Origin: Meandrina meandrites
Taxonomy: Eukaryota > Cnidaria > Anthozoa > Scleractinia > Meandrinidae
NCBI GenBank assembly: GCA_963693305.1
Contig: OY855904.1
Span: 18,650,496 to 18,714,495 of the forward strand
Length of the DNA stretch: 64,000 nucleotides
Reading direction: 5' to 3'
The translations under genes and the position numbers were made by a program. This document shows positions 1 through 11,300 of this stretch, piece by piece. Position 1 is the first letter of the stretch. The number at the start of each line of letters is the position of its first letter. The notes under the pieces were generated by a model that had not been told where the DNA came from, made no database searches, and saw only the letters and a list, made by a program, of their open reading frames with translations.

Positions 1-361
1 TCGGATGGTTAATTCACAGAGAGGTTCTAGAGAGGTACTGTGAAAATACTTTCCAGTAAAAAACAAGTTGGATGGAAAGAGAGGGGGCATTGGGAAGAGA
101 TGAGATAGTGCGGTGATAAAGTAAAATGAAGGGGTAGCAGAAGATAGTAAGGGGAAAGGAAAGGAAATGAAATGTTGTAAAATAGTGGTTATATGATACC
201 CCTCATACCCCTTAGATTTCTAGATGTGCTACATGTGGTTTGAGAAGTTATTGCATCAGGCTTTTCTTTTCCCACCGTGAGTCTTTCCCTTGCAACCAAT
301 CAAGTGTTAAGTGTAGGTTCTATTTGTTCTTGATACAATCACACTTAAATTTGTTTGGTAG

Positions 362-2239
362 GCTGGTAGAGGTGGAATGCAAGGAAAGCATTTGCGTCGC
401 TTGTCCTGCCCATCATTAAGTGGCCAGGACCTTCAACAAGCCCATGTTATCGCAGGTAAATAGTATTTAAAGTTTTAGCTAATTGGCATTTTTTTTGCAG
501 TTCTGTGAAGAGAAAATTTGTGTTAGTTATTCATCTCCCCTTTCACCGTATTGTTATTGCCATAGTTATTATCATTTTCATGCTTACCGGTAATTCTTAA
601 TACTTGTACCTTTTGCTAAAATAATTCTGTAGATAACTAATTAATTCTTTTTGAAGTTAAATGGCATTTTTTTCTTACTTCTGGGTAATTTTAATTCTTA
701 TTATATTATTATTATTTTTTTAATTTTTCTAGGAATAAAAGCTAAAGATGACAAACCAGTCATGAATGGCACTGTAGAACAAAAAGAGAAAAAACCCGGT
801 GGTCTATCAACTGATAAGTTAAGAACTCCTCAAACTAAAGAGATTATTACAGAAAAAACGAAAGACATAAATCAGAGACAGGAAGATTCATCCAATACTT
901 CAAATAATAAACTTCTTTCTGTTGACAATAAAAGTGATGTGCGACGGACACTCAGCTGGGGAAAACACGAGGAGAAGCCAGAACTGTCAAAGAGAGTAAG
1001 CTCAAGCCTAGATGATTTACCAAAGGGCATTGAAGATGAAGAAAAAGTTGAAAATAGCAAACCTCTTAGCAGGGTACAAGCTCTCAAAAACAAAAGACCT
1101 GTTTCGTTGAATCTCGACACTCCCAAAGAAGAGGGAAACAAACTTGCAGATATTTTAGATTCTATAAAGAAGGCCAGTGATGGAAAACAAAACATGGCAA
1201 AATCATCTAGCAATGCGTCAATAACATCACTGAATGATGTCGATCTAAATGTGAACCATAAAGACGGTGGACTTTTAAGTCCCAACAAGAGTAATCTTCA
1301 AACCAAGTCATATTCATACAGCTGCCTGGCTGACCTTAAACTTGGAGAAGATGGTAGGTTTTTTACTTTTATTATAAGTTCCATTGGTATGCTCATTAGC
1401 CTTATGTTTAGTGCATTGGACTCTGGATCCACAACTCGGGAGTTCAATCTTGGCAGCCTGAAGTCAAAATGCCTCTCCAGGGAACATTGGCCTAATGGTT
1501 AGCACACTGGACACCAAGGCCCAGTTGTTCAAAAGGTGTATAATGCTATCGACCGGATAAATCGCTATCTAGTGTATAAGTGTTGGCAAAACAAACTACA
1601 CTATCCACTGGATAGCGAAAGAACTGGGGCTAGATGGAGTGGTCCAGGTTCAAGTCCTGACTGGGGTCATTGCGCTGTATTGTATACTCCTAGTCACGCA
1701 ATGCTACAGTAACTAGGAATAGCTCTTGCCTTCTGGGCACTACGTCAGAACGAAGGCTATTATCCAGGCATTTACTGGTAAATGGTCACTTGTTAATTAT
1801 TGGGGTATCCTCTGAATAATGCTGCAGCTATGTTTCTGCTTCTGCTGCCTACTACTCTGGCCATCTTGCCTTCTACTCATAAACAAAAATACAGTACATT
1901 TGATTGGAAAGCAAATCATTAGTTTTGGTCATGAGTGATTTGACCATGTTTCATTGAATGTATTCCTTGAAGTAGGCAACTCTTATTTTCTGTTTTTGAA
2001 AACTGTGTAGGAAATATACACATCGCAATGCTGGAAATAATTGTACTTGCTAAGCAGGACATGTGTCCTTTCAAATCTCTAACTGACTGGACACGTCTGA
2101 CCATCCTATAAAATAAGGCATAAAATTTCAAGATTTGGTCAGACAATGCCCGATTACTGACTGTTATTTCCAGTGCTGCATTGTATTTCTATAGGTAACT
2201 ATATAGGAAAATCCATTCGCTGACGAGGGAATTCCACGT

Positions 2240-2302
<63 letters not shown>

Positions 2303-5300
2303 TCAAGTGAAATTTCACGTGGAATTCACCAGTCAGGTAATTGATTTTCCTTGAATCGCAGAACCTTTTAAAAATAAAAATGTGGTGAATGTTGCGAATT
2401 TTAGCGCAGCCTCACTTTCAAGTCGCAATACCGCGCTGAATACCCTCGCATCTCTAGCCAATCAGAGCGCGAGAATTCTTTGAGTTATGCGATTCTGTAC
2501 AATATGAAACATACTAGTCGATCAGACAGTTAGAAAATGTGTTGTATTGTTTGAATCCATCATGTTGATTCATTTAACATGATTGTTTTTCTCAGGAAAC
2601 CCTATTGATGATAAGAAACCTGGGTGAGTTTTTTTTAACATAACTTTTATAGGCTGTATGATATAAAATGGCATTTTAGTTTTTAAATTGGTTTATATGT
2701 TTACTCTTCCTTTTCACCATACACTGTAGTAACCTGTGTATCTTTGTTTAGTTCAGTTCACTGCCATTAATTGGCTGCTTTTACCCATTTTTGTGTACAT
2801 CAGTTATTTATATGTAAATCTTATGCTTTTTATGTCTCTATCTAATTTTGGTTTTGGTGAAAGATAAGTTCTCTTTTGTTAATTATTTTGGAAGACATGG
2901 TATCCTGAGAGTGAATTCACATGCTATTGTTATACAATTGAATCCTGATATTAAAAACTGAGGGAAATTGAACATCATCATTTCTCTGAGGGCAGGGCTG
3001 ATCCAGCCCTTATTTGTTTTGGTGTTTAGTGTTTGTTTCATTCAGTACATTACGTTTTGTTTGTAGATCTCAATTTAGCCCTGAGGTTCAGAAAAGAAAT
3101 CTATCAAAGGCAGAGACGCAGATGTCTTTGTTGGACTTCCTAAATGACGAGTAAGTCATCTTATATTTTGATTTTTTTTTGGTTATTAATAAATTGTTCT
3201 TTTGGTAATTTATCATGGCTGAAAGAAAGACTTGTGTCAAAGGATGTTAATACATTTGTCTTCAGTTGTTTGTTCTTATTGGATGGACAATCTCTGGATT
3301 TGGAAAGCAATGCTTGTTTTAAATATACAACAGTGTTTTACATTGTTGCTGTTGCTGTTGTCTTTTTTTTACATAAATATTGCGTTTCTCTGCTTGAATT
3401 AATAATCAAATCAATCGTAAAATGTGGTAAGTACCATACGTGTAACAAACATTCTCTTGCATTCATAAAACCTAAAACGTACATTTTAAAATGCTTGGAA
3501 ATTGACGTTTCATTTAGATTGAACTTAATATAAACCCGAAGAAGCCTGGTAAAGGTTATGTTAAAATAAGAGTGTTTATTAATCTGATAGTGCCTTTTAT
3601 AAACAAATTACTGTGGAAATAAAAAATCTTACCGTAGTTTTTGTAAGAAGTAAAACATATTTGAAACATGCAGTCATTGCACTTTGAACTTCACAATAAC
3701 CAGCATGTTGTCTTGTTTACCACGGTTGTGTTGTTGTGTTTATCATCGTTCTCTTGTTCAGTCAAAAAAGACGTCATCTGCACTTAAATGCTAAAGCAGC
3801 AAAGAAGTGGTATTCCCTGCATGCTCTAGCTACAATAAGGTATTGTATAACAAGTTATTGCAGAGCAGTTTTTAAATGAGGTTAAGTCTGTAGACGAGCC
3901 TAGTGGCCCATCAGGCCGGAGGTTATCCTGGTTTCCGTAGCATAAAGCGACCAGGAGTATTTTTACTCCCCACTGGATGGCATGCTAGTCCATCGCATGG
4001 TTACCCCAACCATTAAATTCGCCGGTACCTGGGTGGAGAGAGGCACTATGAGAGTCAAGTGTCTTGCCCAAGAACACAATGCAGTCCCCTGGCCAGCGTT
4101 TGAACCCGGACTGCCCGATCTGGAGTCCAGTGCATTAACCATTAGGCCACTGCGGCTCCCAGGTATAATCATTGGTAAATATTGTGCCAAGAATTGCAAG
4201 CTTTGTGCAGTGTACTCCAGCAGATCACCTTTGAGATGTTGCTAATGACACCTCTTTACTAATCGCGGCCATAGTGAGTGGCACTGTGAGAAAAAAGTTG
4301 CTTTTAAATATTTTTGTCAATCATTTGAAAACTGCTCTCATTAAATTAAAAGCTAACACGTACGTCTTAACATTTAAATTGAATTTTACTTAATTTAAAC
4401 TTGGACTTCAAATCAAAATTAAATGTTTAAAATGTTTAAACTTAACTGTGCATATTTGCTTCATATTTGCACTTTCTAGTTTCACCATCAAGTAAAATAT
4501 TATTTGTTTTATATGTGATCGAATCATTATGCATGTAGTCTGGAAGAATTCAATTCGATTCAATTAAACAGCCACCAGGACAATGAACCACAAGCCTTTT
4601 AAAGAGTAACGTTAGTCTGCAAGGTTTTTCCATAAAGATACAGAACAACGCGGGTAACGTTTCCTTTCCATGTGAATCTAGGAAGTTACCACCCACGAGT
4701 GTATTAATAAACGTGAGCCTGTTACTTATAGGTGTTCTAGTTGTTGTCCTTTTCCATTTTAGAGCTTCTTTAGTGAACGATATTTGCGAACTACGGTAAA
4801 AGCTCTATTAAGACCCCACCTTCCTTAAGCCCCCAGCTTTAAGGTACGGACCATTATTTTTGGATGAATGCAGCACGCTATTGATGTTTGAATAAAACGG
4901 TTTCGAAGTGAAATGGTTGGTATAAAATGAAGAAAAATGCTCAAGACTTCAGTTCTTTTTTTACCAGGGAATCCCAAGATAAAGCTCAAAACAGATTGTC
5001 GCTGGAAGAGTTTCTTGGCGAAAAGTAAGTGTGCTGAAGGTTTGATGCTTATAAAGGAGAACTTGCAAAGTTTGCAAAACGAGTATTTCCTTTTAAGTCT
5101 CATACCCTGGTCACACTGGTCAACTGAACCGGTTTAAAAGCTTGAAAACCGTCAGCACAAATTAGCCAAAAGAGTTCATGCCTGTGATGAGGTCATGATT
5201 ATCGAGACCTTGATAGCGGTGGAGTGTTTTCAGACAATGTTAACTAAACAGTTTAAGATCTAGTGTAAACGGGGGTATTTCAGTAAACTGTTTTAAACCA

Positions 5301-8300
5301 ATTAAACCTATGTTAGGTCTTTTTTAGTTTTTAAATGAAATTACATTCCTTCACAATTCTGAAAGTAACGCAAGAAGTGACCACACAAACGTTCATTTTC
5401 ATTGGAACCACACTCGTACACTATTGTGACACCTATATAAATATTTACACGTGATAAATCGACATAAAAACGTCCACGGCTGCATGCCTGTATATACTTA
5501 TACATACGTATATTCAGAAATTACGATTCCAATGGGATGTCACCTTTCTACGAATTCTACAAAGATAGTAGAATTTTTATCTTTTTCCTGGGAATCAAGA
5601 AAAAGCTCAGTTTATTGAGTTTCTGCCTTGATTGAGATGTTTGTGATGTTATGTTGCTTGTATTGCAGTGGCCCTGACATGAGTGCTGATGATTCAGAAG
5701 AAGCAGAAAAAGTAAGAAATATTCAGTTTTATTTCACGGCGATACGGTAGTTATTAATTGCTCATGCAATAACATAAAAGTGTCATGATGTTTGTGCAAC
5801 GTGTGTCTTTGGTATACGATGCAGTTCACCAAAACATCTTCAAAAAGTGAAACAGAATGAACACCTAGATTCAGATTATTTCTGGAAAAAAACCTTTTAT
5901 GGATAGGATCATGTTTGCACCCGTTTTCTAAATTGCCTCGAGTGAATTAATTTGGCTCCAACTTTCACTTAGTATACTAATATAACATCCCAATGTGTGA
6001 CCGTTTAACTGAAACCTGTCGAGTAGATTCATGCAGCGTTTGCCCGTTTTCGAGTGAAATATTTTCAATTTGGCTTAAACGTGAGAGCTCTTTGGAGTGA
6101 AACAGAAATGTCTTTCTATATTTCTTAAAGGTGCATAGCGTTTCTTAATAGCATGCCTCTAATATTATGAATTTTGTCCAATCCTTTCTTGACCCGAATT
6201 TCACCAGCCTCAATTTACATTTCAGGAGAAGCCCGAAGCTGGAAAGGGTCTCCGCCGCTTTAGCATGCTGTTTGGAAATAAGTCGTCATCCAAGGTACAA
6301 GACCTGTTTGTTTTGTTAGGGGATCAGGGTGAGAGCACCCGCCTCCCACCAATGTGGCCTGGGTTCGAATCCCAGACCCGCTATTATATGTGGGTTGAGT
6401 TTATAATCTCTGGTTTACAATCCTCTCTCTCCTTTTTCGGTTCAGCAATTAAAGCGGGAACTTCCAAAGCTTCAGAAGGGAAGTAACAGAAGTAGCTTAC
6501 GAAAAGACAAGAGCTTCTGTAAGTATACTGCAGGACCTGTAAGTATTGCACCTAACGGAAGCTGTCGATTCATGCAATAGTTTCGCTGTGTATATTGGAG
6601 AAATAATCTGAGATTTACGTAAAATCATTGCGCACATTTTGGGATCTCTCTGGATTTGTGGAAGCATTCTAATCATTCTGCCGTCATGTACTCCTGCCCC
6701 ATTGTAACTGTTTAAGCCTTAAAAGAGGAGAAATTACTTTTCCCGCGTCTCCTCAGTCATGACAATGTGCGGTTCATTCATTGCAGCAGCACGGGGTAAA
6801 GACAGTGAAGACAACAAGAAGGAGCCGGGTGATGGTAAAGAACAAATGAAGACTGCACTTGGTCGGAGAGCTTCAGGGGTCACAGCCAAAATGTCCAAAC
6901 CTGGAGAACAGGTATGCGGCGTTCAACTTGTTGCAGTATAGTTGTTCACCGTGGGTGCCAGAGGTTTTTTCTTGCGCTCCGGGTCCCGGTTCCAGTCAAG
7001 TTGCGAGAAAGTGTCTCTGGTGCCCAGGGTAGTACAAGTGCTTCTCTCTGTATGCTCAGTTTCACCGTTTTTTCTGCTGCCATTTCTTTGTACAATAGGT
7101 TATAAGGTGAAATTGGTGTTATATCGGGCATCATTTTCATTTTTACTATTCGCTGGAAGGTTAGGTTTATGCCCAGGTTTTCACGTTTTCTCTGGTCACC
7201 TTCGTCACACGGCTAGTTCCAGTCTGATCGAAACAGAAATTCTCCCAGCCGGTTATCGTTCATTCCGTTTCATGTTTGTTTATAGATGATGGTACATCAA
7301 GACATGTCCCTTTGTTGATGAATGTCTTTATTCTCTTCCCCTGACTGCTTAGCAGCGTATCGATACGACAAGGCGAATTTAACTGTTAATCACTGTAGGG
7401 ACAAGATAAAAAGGGTTAAGACGGAATTCATCAGGAAGTCGAGTAATACTTAGTCAAGCTGGACAAAAGTCGAGTACGAGAATAATTTAAATCCTATTGT
7501 GGCTACACTTTATAGAATGTAAAGATGTAAGTTATTATCCGTGATAACACCAACAACAATTTCTTATTAGAGCCTGAGAAAATGAAATTCATAGTTCACA
7601 AGCTGTAGGCAAAGCGATTTAGTGGAATTCAATGGAACTTCGAAGTTTGATTCCGATGTTTGGTGTTGTTAGAAAAAATCTCTTTTGAAAAGATATATGA
7701 AGTAGTAACACATAAGCTCGCAATAAAGTGTAAATAGTTCGTATAGTGTGATCGTCCGGGTGCGAGTAGTTCTGAGAAGAACTGTTGTTGGTGACTGACG
7801 TTTCGAAAACCTATGCGGAAGTCATCTTCAGAGTCAAGTGAAGAGTTGTTGTCAGTTGGTGATGTTAAGTCTGGTCTGTTGTAACTGATTGGTCAGTTTA
7901 GCCGTGATGTTATTGGCTGTAAGACTCGTGTTAAGTCCGTCAACAGTAATAGGTCAGTTTCGATCCGTCTATTGTTAGTCAAAGTAAGTCGTTCTGTTTG
8001 TGGTCTGTTCGTCGGTTTTGTTTATGTCGTTAATTAGTCGTTTGTAAGGTGGCGGTAGTTGTTGACATCTGTTGATAGGCGTTTGTTCTAAGTTTGTGTA
8101 CCAGCTTTCTAGAGTCAGTCGTTGAAAATAGTTCGTACTGTAGGTTAAACATTCAGCAGAGTCCCAGTCAATTTTGTGATTAGTAAGTCGGTGGTGTTCA
8201 GAAATGTGATTGTTTACATCACCATTTCTAGTCGCTCGTTTGTGTTCAGTCAAAAAGACAAAAACAAAGACAAAAAGACCGACGCTTTTGACACGAAACG

Positions 8301-11300
8301 CTACTACCGACTGAGGTGCTCAGTACCACAACCACCGAAACTCTACGGACTACCGAAACTGCACAAACCTGGTTTTCCTATGCGACCCATAGTCTCGTTC
8401 TGTGGGTCCCCTACGTACCAACTGTCCAAATACCTAACGACTATACTGCAACCCCTTACTGAACAATCGGGACGTAAACTACAATCTACTGAGAACTTTA
8501 TTGACGCCATCAAGACGGTACAGATACCTGACAATTACAAACTTGTGTCTTTTGATGTGAAATCACTGTTCACCAGTATTCCACTTCAATTGGCTCTACA
8601 GTGCACTGAGACCGCTATCCAACAATCTACTGTTACATTACCATTACCAACTGATGACATCATGGACTTACTGAACCTCTGCCTTACATCGACTCACTTT
8701 CAGTACAACGGAAAACACTACAAGCAGTTGCACGGAACAGCCATGGGTTCGCCGGTTTCCGTTGTCGCAGAAATTGTGATGCAAAACATCGAGGAACGCG
8801 CTCTTGCAACTTGCCGACAAACGATACCGCTCTGGTTACGCTACGTTGACGATACTTTTACCGCCGTACACAAAGACGAAATTGACGACTTTCACAAACA
8901 CCTTAACGAACAGCACGCCGACATCCAGTTTACCGAAGAAGATGGAAAACTTCCATTTCTAGACTGTCTGGTAAGCCACGACAACAGCGAACTACGTACC
9001 ACAGTGTACAGAAAACCGACACATACCGACAGATTACTGGACGAATCATCCTACAACCCGACTTCTCACAAAGCTACGACTATCAAGACTTTGACGAGAC
9101 GAGCGCAACTGGTTTGTGACACAACAGACAGTTTATCTGACGAAAACAAATACCTTGACCGTGTTTTCTACAAGAACAACTACAACGCCGACTTCGTTAG
9201 ACGAAACGCTCACCGAACTACTGAGACTACAGAAACCAACAAGAACCCTACACCTGTTACTACAGCGACCATACCCTACATCAAGGGCACTTCTGAGACC
9301 ATCGCGCGGATTCTACAACCTTACAATATCCGTGTAGCTCACAAGCCTACAACTACGTTACGACATTTACTGACCAACGTAAAAGACAGGGACGAACCTA
9401 ACAACAGACAGGGAGCGGTTTATAAGATCAAATGCTCCGACTGCCAAGCCTCCTACATTGGAGAGACTGGTAGAAACCTCAACATGAGACTGACTGAACA
9501 CAAACGAGCGACTAGAAATGGTGATGTCAACAATCACATTTCTGAACACCACCGACTTACTCTCACCCGGACGATCACACTATACGAACTACTGATATTC
9601 CTGGGTTCAAACCATTTACTATGCCAAAGTGTAAATAACTGTGGTACGTAATCTAAATCATGATTTTGTCCTAGAAATACTTGAAGTCCTGGCGGATTCC
9701 GTCCTAACGCCATTGCAGAGCGTTCAAATACACCTTTGATGAACGTTTGGGGCTGCATGAAAGTTTCGGTTTACAAAACAATTTGTTGTTGAGTTTAATT
9801 GATCTGTGTTCCGTTCCAGGTGCCAATGCTTCCTAACCCTGGCTTGTTAACACGGTCGGGCCGAGGCGGCACTGTGAGTTCAAGAGCGAGTCTGCATGCC
9901 AAGCCAACTTCTCCTCTGCCGTTTAGAAGGTAAACCTTAAATTGTAAACAGTAGTGTGGATAAAGATTGGTTGGCTACTAGTGGCTGTGTTGCTAGTATA
10001 CCTCAGTAATCAGCATTCTTTTTGGCCTTTCTAAAGTAGGAGCTTCACAGTGGATGACGAGAACAAAGACAAAGACAAAGACAAAGACAAGGACAAGGAT
10101 AAGGATAAGGACAAGGGAAAAGACAAACCTAGGTAAGATTATCTCCATGGTTGTACAGTGAACTCTCTCTAAGGTAGACATCTCTGGACAACAACAACAA
10201 CAACAACATTTTTTTGTCCGCTTAGAAATGATGCTCGAGTATGGTTTTCAAAGCCAGTGAGGTAGCTGATTGGCTAAATTCAGTTCGACTGGTGGTTGAC
10301 TTGTTTTATTAACACATGTACACAATAGATAGGCTTGGGAAGATTTGCTAGTTTGCGTCTTTTATTACCCCTCCTTGATTTTGAAACCTGAATACAGTAA
10401 ACCCCGATATAACGAAGTGCTAAGGGACTAGTGGGAAATATGTTCGTTATAACGCGTTATAGCGGGAAAATATGTTCGTTTTATTGGGGGCTCGTTATGC
10501 TGGGGTTCAGTTTTGCATAAATTTTACTGTTAAAAAATTGTCCGCGCTAAAGAAGATCATTCGTTATACCCGCCGGGACTTTGTTTAAAGGGTTCGTTGT
10601 TGTTTTTTTTTTTTTGCCTTGTGAACAACTGTGTTACTTTGAATGTCTTGTAAATCACTTGTATTTACCTATTCTTTCTTTCAGTGTTGGTGGGACACCA
10701 GAAGCGTCTGGAGATGATGACGACGACGATGAAGGAGGTGGGTGTCTTGTAACTAAATCAAACACAACCACCGGCTACACGTATAGATTTTTTAATAATA
10801 ATAATAACTTAAGTACCAGAATAATAGCAGTTTCCCATGAAGCAAGGACACTAGTATAAAAAAGCAATAAAAATATTGAAATGGTGAAATGATCCTCCTC
10901 GCATTGTGTAACACACTGCGGGGATCATTTCATTCATCATTGATCTGCAGTTCACATATGTCTTTCATATATTCATTATGTAATAAAAATATTGTTTAAA
11001 ACTATCATATGAAGAGTCTATGAACTTAAATTTCCACCAGTCCTGTTTAAATTCACAAACGTAACGAAATGTTAATCTAGCTTGCACGAGCTGAGAGACC
11101 AAACATGATGCTTTAATTGTGTTAATAGCTTTGCATTGCTTCTTTAACAAAGTTCCGTTTTTCTTTTCTCTCTTCAGAATTTGGCGATGAGGTAAGCATA
11201 ACTGTAAGATCACTTGAGAAAATAATCACTCATGTGAAATACACGAGTTGCGCCATTCATACACTGTAATTTGCAATCCATCTACTCATTATAGAGTAGT

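Larger units (their letters stand above)
7725..9637 (+). mobile_element. Penelope-like retroelement with inverted partial copy at its 5' side
   Basis: The whole insertion sits in the RhoGEF intron 6912-9819. Its plus-strand part (8254 to about 9625) encodes a reverse transcriptase followed by a GIY-YIG endonuclease. Its left part (7737-8253) is an opposite-orientation copy of the 3' end. Both outer ends carry ccggacgatcacactatacg (plus strand at 9568, minus strand in 7738-7760). The 12-bp sequence aaagtgtaaata occurs at 7725-7736 and 9626-9637, directly at both edges, and is a likely target-site duplication. Penelope-like elements are known for such inverted or tandem pseudo-LTR arrangements. 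Confidence 0.75.

Noticed and set aside
651..732. Upstream Met and hydrophobic start before exon 733 that looks like a signal peptide
   Set aside because: It is intron sequence with a T-rich tract read through to the acceptor at 731-732; the previous exon 362-455 joins at 733 in frame.
3144..3533. 129-residue ORF with hydrophobic stretches
   Set aside because: It begins at the end of exon 3067-3150 and runs through intron sequence; no conserved motif.
3963..4245. Overlapping ORFs on both strands near 4 kb, and similar ones at 23.0-23.2 kb
   Set aside because: Both are translations of the SINE copies.
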